From NCBI GenBank assembly GCA_029449245.1, contig JANATF010000009.1:434001-498000 (forward strand): DNA of 64,000 nucleotides, in the 5' to 3' direction. The notes below the pieces were generated by a model. The model had not been told where the DNA came from and made no database searches. It saw only the letters and a program-made list of their open reading frames with translations. The stretch's first letter is position 1. Every line of letters begins with the position of its first letter. Positions 9,673-21,200 of this stretch are shown piece by piece. Source of the stretch: Mortierella alpina. Its lineage: Eukaryota; Mortierellomycota; Mortierellomycetes; Mortierellales; Mortierellaceae. A program made the position numbers and the translations under genes.

Positions 9673-12600
9673 TCACCTCTTCCTCCTCGCGTCACTCCCA
9701 TTCCCTTGCGTTCCTATCGCGTCTGTTCCAAAATAGAGCTGCTGCTCCGCCATCTCGTCCTCCACCTCCTGGTCCTCTGGCGTGTTCTCCTGCCGCGTGT
9801 GATGGTGACGTGATGGAGTCCTTGCACTGTCTATGGGATGTCGGGGTTGTGGACTTGATTCTCTATCCAATGGTCCCAAAGTTGTCTGCTTTGAGGATGG
9901 TTCAAGCATTCGTCTCGACTGGTCTGTCTCGTAATAACTGCCGCGTGGGCTGCCCGTGAATGTCGCCATGGTGTATGAGCTCAGCGTATGGCGATGATTC
10001 TGCAAGTGAGGCTGGTACTGCCGCTGTGGAGAGGGGGAACGCCTTGAAGGCGAACTCATGAGACAAGAAGAGGGCTTTCCAGCGCTAGCGCTTCGGTGCA
10101 ACGATGTCACGCGGAGACTGTTGCTGTCCGCATGTAAAGTATTATCGCTCTCTGCTCGAGTCTGAGTAAGCGTCAGTGGCAAGTGGCCTTGAAACATCAT
10201 GGTGTTGTTGCCTCCGTTGATGGAGGCGCCAGAAGAGTAAGTGTTGCCCTGCCGGTTCTCAAAGAGGCTGAACCAATGCAGCAAGCGCTCTTCATCGCGA
10301 ACTTGCATCAAGAAATCGTGCAATCCTCCGCCTCTAACCCGAAGAATGTACGTGTTGTTCTCGCGCGAAAAGATCGATACAGACGTATAAGAGAACGTCC
10401 GAGCGCTTTCTGGCCGACCCTGAAAGAAAAAATAGACAGAGAGGACAAATTGAGCATTAGTCCATGATATGAAAAGTTGTAGGTTGTAAGTAACATCCGC
10501 ACTTGTGAGCATTGGGCTTACTAGTTCATAGGCAGTGAAATACTTGTCACCCGGATACAACATCACATTTCGCATGCACCAACTCGCCAGGAATGGGAGG
10601 TAGCGGTTCTGGAACTTCACACCCATGTAACCCATATGGCTCTCCTTGAGGGTATCACATTTGGCGTCATCGAGCGTGCCAACACTGCCCTTTCTGCCAC
10701 CTGGCATGTATCCGCAGATTGAACTGCCTGTGCCGCCAATGTTGCTTCCACCACCTCCAATCCAGCCCACTCTACTACTATTGTTGAACAGTCCATCAAA
10801 ACTGCTCTCGTCGGACCCTTCAGCGGCTCCTGCCTTCTGCATGCTGCGCTCGATCTGTGAGAAGAGTTTCCAGAGTTTGGGCAGAAACATGAACATGAGA
10901 GAGACGGTTGTGCCAAAGAGAAGAACGACGTTGGACAGGAAGAATTTTGTGAGGTATTGATTTTTCGGCAAAAACACCGTTGGCATAGCGATGCAGCCCG
11001 ACAGAAGGATGTTGCTAGACGTTCGGGAGTTTGAGGGTGACAGTGTCAGGTCATCGAGTCGTTGAGGGAGCAGGATCAATGCGAGCAGCGTGCACATAGG
11101 AGAACTATCAACTTACTACACCACAAAGGCGATCTGCCGACATTCGTTATAGTTGGCAGCAACATTTCGGTTCCTGTAGGCCAAATAGGTTGCGACCAAG
11201 AGCAAGACGACGTTGTAGATGAAAAGGGTGATAAAGAACGGCGCGCTCTTCCCTGCCTGGCTGTTACAGTCCCAGTACGTGGTAAAGTCTTCCATGATGT
11301 TCTGTTGTAATGTAGGTGGTGTCTTGATGAACCAAACCACCATGATGATTAAGTTGACCGCCAGGATGGACCCGACGATCTTGAGCAGATGCGAATCTCG
11401 GATGACGCGTTTTGTAACGTAGATATTGTGAAAGATCCTGTAAACCCGAAAGTTCTTGGCCACGATATTACTCACCACGAGCACAAACCCCACATTCATT
11501 GTGAAGGGTCTGGCGATGCACCCAAAATTGCTGGGAATGTCTAATCCCATGATGGCCGAGAAGTACAGCAAAATAAATCCGCACAGCTCCAGGCAACAGA
11601 ACAAAGGGCTAGCAATCCCAGACAAAGACGATAATTAGCGACCAAGCACTACGGTTCAGTCAAGTACTGGAGCTATTCAAGAGTGGTCTGTGTGATGATG
11701 GATCCTACCTTGAAGCTTTGATAACTTGTGAATCCCTGTACATTATCACGATGCCCATAGTCAGCAAAGAGAAGACGATACTTAAGCCAGCGATAGAGAT
11801 AATCACCATGCCAATGGACGAGGTGAATGTGGGATTGAGAATTCTCAATGGTGCCGAGTCGGAGGGCGTGTTGAAGGTCCCGTCAAAATACATGGGTGGG
11901 GAAGTGATGTTGACCACGCCAGAGTACGAGGTGCCAATCGAGACGACACGCCCATTCTGGAAGTTGTAGAGAATGAAGTTTCTGTAGAGGAATGGAAGAA
12001 AAGAACAAACGACTCGATCAGTCACCAAGTACTGCCGCCTTTTTGTTCAAGACATACCGCTGATCTAGTAGTGTTACCCGTAGACAATATCACCATCGTC
12101 ATCAAAGAGCATTGGCCCTCCTGGACCTGTGTAGTTGGTGTTCATTGCTAATGGCCCCAGTTTGGATCCCAGCCTTCCCGATGCAAGGAGATGCAGAGCG
12201 GTCCAGTTTCCTTTGACCGCATTCGCAAACCCGTTGGCCATGACCATCATGCAGGAGTACGCTTGGCTAGAGACATTGGGATGTCATTAATGATATAGCC
12301 TTTCACACACCAGTTGCCAAACAAGTGCTTGGTAATCACTTACGCCTCATTACTTGAGATGTCCCTCTCGCCAGCATAGGGATACTCTGCAGGGTTAAGT
12401 GCCGCCCACTTGTCCAGAAATTCCTCGTAGGGAGGATAACCATGCAACCGCAACATATTATCAAACATGAAGAGGCCATTCAGATCCGAGGGCATGAGCG
12501 GAGTGCCGTCCATTCCAAGCAGCGACTCTGTCACTTGGTTGATGGTCAGCCAGACGTAGTCTTTAGAGAACAGTCCTTTTCGACTAATGAAAAGAAGAGG

Positions 12601-14135
12601 GATTCAAGGATTAGCCACCATGCAACAGAGCGCAGGCAATGTAGAAGGAGTAGTACAACAATCTGACAACTTACACAGCTTCCATGATCAATCGAATCTG
12701 AGGGATGCCTACAGCAGCCACTAGAACGACTCGCTGCCCAGATTCTTTAAGCGCGTCCAGACCAGGCCCCACATCAGACGATGTTCCCATCTCCCAGAAG
12801 GTTCTTCTGTAGCCGACAGTGATGTTCTTCTTTTTTGCCTGGAACTCGATGCTATCCATCACTGTTGATGCGTCAGTGAGCATGGGTGAATATCACAAGT
12901 ATTCACAAGGATAAATGCACTTGGTTTTTTTTGTCTCACTCACTTTCTGAACCGAGCGCGTCTCCCGTGTAAAAAACAGCAATGTGCTTCCACCCTCGGT
13001 TGGCAACAAAGTCCATCATGACGCGCCCGAACATCAACTCTGTAGGGATAGTCCTGAAGAAATGTCCATAGTCCTCCTTACTTGACAGCTGAGCTATTAT
13101 GGACCGAAATCTTGCGCAACAGGTCAGTGAATGGAAAAAAAAAACAAAAGACGGGGAGAGAAAAACGATAGATATAGATATATAAAAAAAGGGAGGGCAC
13201 ATTACTTGATCCTGCAGAGAAAGAACACTGTGGGATAGAGAGACGACTGGTCAGCAGCGCTGATTGTACTGTAAGCGCACTACTGACATCGCCAATCACA
13301 CCAGACACGCCTCCCTCGGCCTGCAAGAGTGCGACTGTAGAGAAGATCGCCTGGGCGGCTCCAGAGTTCTCTGCATCCATGCCGTTGAACGAATCCTTCA
13401 AGACCAAGGTGATGTACGCTCCTGCAATGAGCCGCTTTTCATTGATCTCACTCACTGCCAACCTGATAGCAGATGTGCCGCTATTTTTTCATGCGTGTTT
13501 TTTTTTATGTTAGGGTCACAGTGCGTATGTATGCTTGTGCGCCTTGACTGATTAACACCCAAGCAACAATCAAAATCTCTCCTTGATTTTTTTTTTTTTT
13601 TTTTTTTTTGGTCGTACCTGTAAGCTAGCTGCTGAGTGAGATTGTTGGGCAGAGAGTATGGCAATATCACACCGACCTTGATCTCAACCAGTCCTTCACG
13701 CGATGTAACGTTGGGCGTAAGATAGAGCGAATTGTTGGCACCAGTCATGGGTGTGTAGGGAAATGCGCGCATGGAAGCATTAGGCTGGTTCTGGGGAAGA
13801 ATTAGACCTTGAGGCGTATTGGCAGGAGTGATGGGTGTCGTGGCCTCTCCAGCCTTGAGTATGGGTGTACTAGCGATGTTGTCGGGGTTCTGTCTCTTCA
13901 GTAATGGCACGACGTCTCTGTGGACTGAACCTGAAGGTGGGTAGTTTTGGGTCCATGACGATAGTACTCCCGATGCTGGCAACTGCTGTCTCAATGTTAT
14001 TGGTGATAAGGATGAGGATGTGGATGACTTTGGGGGGTTGTGGGAGGCAACGGCTGTAAGTTGTGTTTGCAACAAGAATAGGTGCAACAGAAAGGCCATG
14101 TACGGCACCCTCTTTGTGGCCCTTGCTATCCGCAT
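9673..14135 (-). CDS. Class C G-protein-coupled receptor, GABA-B/mGluR-like
   Basis: Ten minus-strand exons (13618-14135, 13206-13480, 13093-12944, 12861-12675, 12583-12344, 12266-12078, 11981-11709, 11608-11117, 11014-10522, 10419-9673) join in frame to 1187 residues. A signal peptide (LLHLFLLQTQLTAVAS) leads into a Pro/Ser/Thr-rich stretch and then a periplasmic-binding-like ligand domain: VGVILPYSLPNN, AVSEINEKRLIAG, GVIGDVSSALT, DYGHFFRTIPTE, WKHIAVFYTGD. Seven hydrophobic helices follow, from IGMVIISIAGLSIVFSLL to VVLLFGTTVSLMFMFLPKLW, where the final FLPK is typical of the family. The C-terminal tail of about 370 residues is Ser/Gly/His-rich and cytosolic by topology. It should sit in the plasma membrane and sense a small ligand, possibly an amino acid, through heterotrimeric G proteins. 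The ligand cannot be read from sequence. Confidence 0.92.
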
Positions 14136-16358
14136 TGTTGTTTTTCACTCTGTGATTCGAGAGGGAGAAGGTATCAAGTGGACAAGTGGATTAATTAGAG
14201 GGAGAGAGTTGAAAGACATCAACCGCATTGTCAGGGAATGCAAGAGTCTTTCCATACACTATCCCAGCTGACAGTTGTAGCCTGCGCGGTATGTTGTGTG
14301 GAACGGGTGCCGAGGAAAAGAGGCAAAGTGCGAGAAAAGGACGAGAGAAAGAAGGAGTCAACAGCTGCTCTTGACTTGGCTGAATCAAGCAAAGGAGAGA
14401 GAGAGAAAGAAATATAAACGGTGAGCAATCCGGGGCTTTGTGCACAAATAAAAAAAAACTGTTCCTGGAGAAGGACAAGCCAAGGCATCCAGGGTTCAGT
14501 TTAAATACAATATGAGCAGCGGGGGCGATTGCAAGAGGATGGCAGCAGAGCCTTGTGGACGAGGAGCATCCAATCATACAAACTGAAAGGGAATGTGTGC
14601 AGGCCAGGACCGGTCAGGTACAGCCCTGAATGTTGCACAGAGAAGGGTGTAGGACAGGTGGTGCGTGCACGACTCTTCTGAAGCACTGACGAGATGGGTT
14701 TCAGAGTCGAAGAAACTTGATGTTTGCTTACAGATGCGACTAAAAGCAGGAAGCCGGGTGGGTCGTGAAAAAGAGAGAAAGTTGAGGGATGTACGAGAAC
14801 GCTTGTTTATGGATTAGAGATCGAGAAGACGCAGGAGTTCCCAGGAGTGTCAACGGTTCAACATGGAATGGCGCACAGTCGAGGGAAGGAATAGAATGGC
14901 AGAGGTGGTGGATGCTATGGCATTCTAATGCTATGATACTCTGGTGGAGGCTGCCTAACTGGAGCCAAGCGAGCGGTAGCAAGATGGATAAAGTTCCAGC
15001 GGTTGCTAGCTTGAACGGGAATGAGCAGGGCGGGTGCAAGTAAGCGGAGGTGGAGGACCCACGTAGTACCGGAAAAACCGATGCCAGCTATATGAGAATC
15101 TGGCTTGCCTTGCTTCTCAAGACTTCACATTTACTCTTTACTTCAACTCTTCTCTCGTGTCATCCTCCTCTGCAAAGGAGTCTGCTGTATCAAGGAGGTG
15201 GGACGACGGGATCTTCGAAAATTGAGAGTAAGAGTAAGAATGAGAGTGCGGGTGACATTAGAGATGCAAGAGCATAGCCGAAACAAATGGATGGGGTGCG
15301 CAGTGAGGCCAGGAAGGCACCTTGGCCAGCGTGGTACTACAGGAGCGGCCTGAAATATCTCGCCCTTCATAGAGAAGATGCACAGTTTGAGATAAGCCAA
15401 CTGACCCACCAACGGTCTACAGATTGCAGCGAAGCTGTGCCTGGCTGGTGGTGACATGTGGATTCAGAGCTGCAAAGGTTCCCCCACACACTTGGTGACA
15501 ACTGACAAACGGCCGACTGAGGGCAGGTGTGGACTTTACTCTTTTCACGTCGTTGCAAGGGCGCCTCTATTTTTGGGCCCAGAAACAATGGAGAGTCTGG
15601 CGTTGAGGGTCGATCCATTATCGCCAAGCACCACGAGGACGAAACATGGCTCGCCTGGCTCCTCGTTCCTCCAGGACCTGATGACACGCTTTGCTACAGA
15701 CGGGGCGGTACTCCTGGACTGGTCTCTCCCTCCAGGAGGACCATTCCGAATGAGAGTGAGCTAACAAGGGGAACCACGGAGGCCATTGCTTGCGTCGCCA
15801 GTTGCAGACAAGGCTGGCAGGAAGGTGTTCTCTGGTACGTACTGGTAGCAGCAGGTCACTATCATTCCGCAAGTTGCAACCGTGCCCCCTGCTGAAGCCT
15901 TCCAGGTGGACTGTGCCCCTTAGCACTGCCACTCTCACCACCTGTGCCTGAGGCATGGTCGCTCGCACTGTACAGTGCACATGGCAACATGGCGACATTG
16001 CACAGGAGGCAAGAAGGAAGGATTGCAATGCCATTGACATCCTCACAGCCGGTGGCGTTCTCTGTTGTGCCCTGTCTTCTGCAGGTTACAGAGTGTCGGT
16101 CGACGAGCACACATCCGCCCGCGCACTCCACACGCCTGTGGAAACCTTATTTCTTCTCTCCCACACGTCGTGTTCGCACTTTTGCTTCAATCGTAATTCG
16201 CTCACCATTGGCATCATCCCATCCTCTTGCACATCTCTCTCGCTCTTGCTCTTGCGCTCTTCTTTCCTCTCGATCCCTCTCCCGCATTCCACCGCCCTAT
16301 CCTTTTCTCTTGTCTTTGCCACCGTCAACGGCGTCACCTGCTCCTGTGACGCGACGAC

Positions 16359-16416
<58 letters not shown>

Positions 16417-16477
16417 CTCGCCCTCTCTCGCCCTCACTCGCCCTCACTCGCCCTCTCTGTTCTCGCTCTCTTCGTTT
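14136..16477. other. Long intergenic stretch with a (TC)n microsatellite
   Basis: More than 2.3 kb between the divergent GPCR gene and the gene at 16478. The many short frames here show no conserved motif or coherent splice chain. A perfect (TC)n run of about 27 units lies at 16360-16413, about 65 bases before the downstream ATG and probably in its 5' leader. No tRNA- or rRNA-like signal was found. An unrecognised non-coding RNA or long leader exons remain possible. Confidence 0.55.
16360..16413. repeat. (TC)n microsatellite in a probable 5' leader
   Basis: About 27 uninterrupted TC units, followed by degenerate ctcgccct repeats to about 16460. It lies just upstream of the start codon at 16478. 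Pyrimidine-rich tracts are common in fungal 5' leaders, but this perfect run should be length-polymorphic. Confidence 0.95.
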
Positions 16478-18154
16478 ATGGACCACGCCTCCAGTCTCGA
16501 CCGCGGCACCCCCATGACAGCCAAGAGCAACAACGACGCAACTCAGCCTGCTGCCGCAGCCCTCCAGCTCAACACAAGCCTCGTCCGCACCCTCGCCGAC
16601 ACCAGACGTGACTCGGCTGTAGCCATCGCAAGTGCCGAGGTTGAGCTCTCCACACCCTCCAACAGGAACAGTCGTCCTTCTAGCATGCCTCAGGCGCCTG
16701 AGAATCCGGGACTGGGACCACAGGAGAGAATTGGTACGCAGCAGGATCTAGGGCAGGAGGCCTCCATGGACTCCACCTCAACCGCACTCAACACGTCGGA
16801 TAAGGAGCCAAAGAAGACAAAGAAGAAAAAGAAGAAAGCCTCGAAATCGCCGTTGTCAGGGCTCTCTGCCGATCAGCCACCATCAGCTCAACAGGCATCA
16901 CCATCAACAGTCGAGGACACGAGCCAGTCTCTCTCCGGCACCGCTGCTACACCTGCAACGCAGGATCACAGCCATACGGCCATGGTCGTCGATAGCGAGA
17001 CTGGAGCCCTGACGGAGGAATCGCTCGAGTGGCTTGAAAGTGCGGTTGTCAGGGGCGACACCAAACCCACAGGAAAGAAACCAAAGGCAAAGAAAAAACC
17101 GGCCACGAAAAAGATAAGCGATCGTCACACCTCGAGCGCACCGTCCTCCGTCAAGGGAGAGGCACTCTCGGAAAACGAGGAAGAGCAGCGGCAGGAACAG
17201 GAGGACAAAGAAGGACAAACGATCCATGATCGCACAATGGCAGAGAGCATACCGACCCTTACCACCTCTCAGTCAGGGGCGCCAGGTCCTTCACATGACG
17301 ACTCGACGATGCTGTCTCCCAAGGATGATCTTGCCTTTCTGGAGGACGACTTCTTGGGCAACGGTGGTTCAGGGAACTGGGCGGATGATGTGGATGAATA
17401 CGTTTGTCAAACTGCGGAATCTACTACACCCGTCGCTGTTTCCAGCACGCCGCTTTCCAGCTCGTCCAACACGACAGCTCCTTCGTCAAATTATGCGCCT
17501 CAAGGATCAGCCAGCGCATCCGCCATCCTCACTCCAAAGCAGCAGCCGTCGCAGGATATACGCCGTTCTGGGACTGCAGAAGAGCGCGTGGTGGATCGGC
17601 CTCCCTGGGGCTATTCGAAAAAGGCCCACCTTCAACAGCAACCACATCATTCGTCCCCACATCACCATGCCCATAATCAGAACGACAGCACAGGACGGTA
17701 TGGCACACAAGAGCAATACCGACCCCATCCCACACGACACCAGGAACACAACAAGCAGAAGCAGCAGGCACTCAATCATTCTCATCAAGGTGCTCCCGTT
17801 TCACAGAAATCGTATCCACGATCGCCTCAACCACGTCCATCTCTCACGCGACATCAAACCCCCCCTAACAAGTCCAAATCTCACGCGAATCACCCACCAG
17901 CGCACCAGCTAGGCGCGAAAAACGAACGCTCTTCAAGCGGTACGAAAGCAGCTGGCAATCTCAGCAACCGACCATCCAAGCAAATATTGGATCCATCCAG
18001 CCACCACAAGCAACCACAGGCCGCGCGCACCCCTGAGGTGGAATGGGATGACCGGGACAAGATTGTTCAACTCCTGTCTTCCCGGTGGAACGCTGCTCTT
18101 GCGTCTGTGGGCAAGGAGGACACCGATTCTGCTGTATATTACTCGTCCTCTTGA
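16478..18154 (+). CDS. Large disordered protein of unknown function
   Basis: An uninterrupted frame of 558 residues from MDHASSLDRG. The open frame extends upstream to 15944, but that part translates the TC microsatellite, so the ATG at 16478 is preferred. The protein is nearly all low-complexity: Ser/Thr/Pro/Gln-rich with Lys clusters (KKTKKKKKK near residue 110; KKPKAKKKP near 195), acidic stretches and His/Gln-rich segments. Two better ordered islands stand out: DLAFLEDDFLG with GNWADDVDEYV near residues 285-310, and a C-terminal EVEWDDRDKIVQLLSSRW that looks helical. The acidic WADDVDEY element resembles short linear motifs used to dock partners. I recognise no family; an RNA- or translation-related adaptor would fit but is not shown. 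Confidence 0.6.
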   Translation: MDHASSLDRGTPMTAKSNNDATQPAAAALQLNTSLVRTLADTRRDSAVAIASAEVELSTPSNRNSRPSSMPQAPENPGLGPQERIGTQQDLGQEASMDSTSTALNTSDKEPKKTKKKKKKASKSPLSGLSADQPPSAQQASPSTVEDTSQSLSGTAATPATQDHSHTAMVVDSETGALTEESLEWLESAVVRGDTKPTGKKPKAKKKPATKKISDRHTSSAPSSVKGEALSENEEEQRQEQEDKEGQTIHDRTMAESIPTLTTSQSGAPGPSHDDSTMLSPKDDLAFLEDDFLGNGGSGNWADDVDEYVCQTAESTTPVAVSSTPLSSSSNTTAPSSNYAPQGSASASAILTPKQQPSQDIRRSGTAEERVVDRPPWGYSKKAHLQQQPHHSSPHHHAHNQNDSTGRYGTQEQYRPHPTRHQEHNKQKQQALNHSHQGAPVSQKSYPRSPQPRPSLTRHQTPPNKSKSHANHPPAHQLGAKNERSSSGTKAAGNLSNRPSKQILDPSSHHKQPQAARTPEVEWDDRDKIVQLLSSRWNAALASVGKEDTDSAVYYSSS

Positions 18155-18297
18155 TTCCCCGTTTTCCTTCCTCTTGCCTGTCTTTCGACCCCTGTAGAAA
18201 AGCATTGTATATCCAAATATCACACAACAGCTCAATACTACACAATCTCGATTCTTTTAATCCAACCTGCATGTCATCTTTCATATACAACCCATAT

Positions 18298-21200
18298 TCA
18301 GTTGGAAGGCGCAGCTGCAGAAGCGGGGGCCGCAGTGGGGGCTGGGGCTGGGGCTGGGGTTGGTGCTGGGGCAGACCCAGAACCCGATGCGGCGCCCTCA
18401 TGAGTCGCTGCTGCCTTATTGCCTCCACGAGCACGGCCTCGCCGTCCACTACGCTCATTACCTTGCTGGTGGTGGGGAGGGTTGGCTCCACCCTGACCAG
18501 GTTGTTGCTGTTGCGCAGGTCCACCGGCTGGTGCCGAGGAAGCACCCTCAGCATTTACCTGGGCTGCTGGTCTTTGTCCCTGAGGCCTTCCTTGACCACC
18601 ACGTTGTCCTCCTCTGGGCGCGAATCCTGTGGGACGAGGTCCCGAAGGACCCTGCTGTTGCTGAGGACCTTGCTGCTGTTGTCCACTGGCCTGAGGTGGC
18701 CTGGGATTGCGATGAATGCCTCCACGTCCATGCTGTCCACGTCCATGCTGCTGTTGGATATGACCACGATCTTGCCAAGCTTGAGGTTGCTTTGGCTGTT
18801 GCTGATGGTGTTGCTGCTGGGCTTGAGGTGCGGGTCGAAGATGTTCCAACAATGCAGCTTGTTGGGATCCAGCAGCAGGGAGAACTGGAGGTTGGAAACC
18901 TCCAAATGACACGCCCTGAGCACCATTCATAGGAGCTCCTGGGTGTTGATCCGACGCCACGTTCTTGTGAAGCATACCCAGCAACAAGGCAGAGATGTCC
19001 TCTGGTCCCGGCTTGTTATTCTCAGAGTTAGGACGCACTGCGATCTGAGGCGGGGGTCGGGGTCTGGGCAGGAAACCAAGACTTTGGTTGACATTAGATT
19101 GCTCAGCAACTGGGCGGGGTGCAGCATGGCCTTGGGGTCTGCCACTGCCACTGCCAGAGCCGCCACGTGCGTGTTGGCGGGAACCATTCTTGGGCTTTTC
19201 GGCAGCAGGTGTCACACCCAAGATCTCCCAACCGGGAGGTTTGTTGTCCTCTGGCGCCTTCTGCTGATTGGGTTTGGGGAGAATCGCTACAGGCTTGGAA
19301 CGGGGCGCGGCTGCTGCTGCTGCTGCTGTTGCTGACGCCGCTGGGGCGTTCTTTTGATTGCACTGCGGGTTGGAAAGGTTCAAAATCGACTGGGGCATGA
19401 CCGTCATGCCGCGGTACATGGAGCATCGTCCAGAGAGATCCATTCCACTCATAAATTTGTCATCAAAGACGACCTCCACCTCAAGACGATCAATTCCAAC
19501 GACCGTTCCTTTAGCCCCAATGGGGACCGTTCCCGAATCCTGCACAAAGACGACGCGATCTCCAAGCTTGAAGGTCTGATCAGGCAGAATCGTGGCGGCG
19601 TGGCTGGGTTTGAGCATTGTATGGCGACCGAGGTTCTTGACGATGACATGCTTCATTCCTGAGCGGGTCTCCACATAAGCATCGGCAGCCTTCTCGATCA
19701 GCTCAATAGTGTCCTATGGAAACAAGTAGAAAAGTGTTTTAGATTATTACCCTTGACAACGACATGCCAAACCTCTCCTAAACATGTTGGTTATCCACGT
19801 TACCTTATCCAGTTGCTGTGCATCGATATCCACGCGCTCAAAGTCCCTGACCTTGGACTTCTTGAGCCATTCTTCGATGCTCTTGATCTTTGCTGTGCTG
19901 TCACCGTTAGGATACAGCTCCTCCGCAATGTAAAAGTCAGATCTCGATTTTCTCTCAAGGCCATCAATGAACTCTGGGAAGAGCTGCTTGTACTCCTGCA
20001 ATAACGCCACAGCCTTTTGGCTGAACTCCCATCCGCTGTCCGTCTTGCGGGTGTAGCCCAGCACCTTTTGCTTCTTGCCCTCAAACTTGAGATTGAGACC
20101 CAAATTGACGCGGCGATCGGTCGAGCGATAGACCACGTGAAGGGACGAAGTGAGTTTGCTCAGAATGAGTCCCGAGATGCCGACCTTCTTGCTGACCACA
20201 AATGACGGCATGTACACAGAACCTGATAAGGACTCCTTCACAACCTCGTGTCCAAACGTCGGCTCACCCTTTTGCTCGCTTGGGATCTATTTACACAGAT
20301 ATACGTTAGCGGATCTGCAATTCATACACTGTGTGCTCGACTGCATAACGCGCCATCGATAATCGTAACACTTACAGCGACACGGAGCGCGAGAGCATTG
20401 TCCGAATGTGCAATGACCTGTGCGGGGCATCCGTAATGTCCATGTCCCAAGAAAAAGACCTGCGAGTCCAGAGGAAAGTCCTCGATCAAGGGACGAGGAG
20501 CCTCCTCCTTAGTCCTCGTATCCGGGTGCTTCACAGAGTCCACGATCGTCTGGACAGCAAACTCTTGCTCCTCGCCCGGCTTGCAGAAATCCTTGACCAG
20601 GGCACCGTTCATTTCGCGCCTCATGCCCTTTAAAAGCCTAACTTGGGCTGTAAACTCGATGTCGCCGATGATGACTCCAAAGCGCTTAGTGTAGAGGGTC
20701 TCGATCTTATCAGTACGCTTTCTCCAAGTGTCGAATGTGTTTGTACGATGGGGGGTCTTGATAACGACCCGGTTCCGTCCTTGAACCTGTATCTCGTACT
20801 TGAACATTTCGTCCGAGATTGAGGTCACCATTCCCTCCTTCAGGAACGGCCATCCGACATAGATCTTCTTGCCAATCTTGCTTAAAGCCAGGGCTTCCGG
20901 TTTTAAATCCTCGAATTTGTTGACAATGTTGAGAACCATCGTCTCATTCCGAGAAGGCGCTTGGAAGACCTGTACTCCATGGTAGCCAAGGTTTCCAGAG
21001 TGCTTGAGGGTGTGCATCGACGGGAAACCAAATAGAGAATCGGCGCCCTTAAAGGCACCGTCGCAAAGACCTTTTCTCAACGAGGAGACTCCCTCTATGA
21101 CAGGCAAGTGGAAAACGGATCGTTTACACTTGCAGTCCTTGATGTCAGGGAAGAAGGCTGGCAGGGGCGAGGGATAAGTATCAGCCAGGCTGTCATCGCG

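Noticed and set aside
15944-16477. Upstream extension of the 16478 gene to a 736-residue frame
   Set aside because: It would translate a pure TC microsatellite into Ser-Leu repeats. The later ATG is more credible.
18330-18400. GGGGCT repeats as a regulatory or telomere-like repeat
   Set aside because: They encode the Ala-Pro repeat at the XRN1 C terminus in the minus-strand frame.
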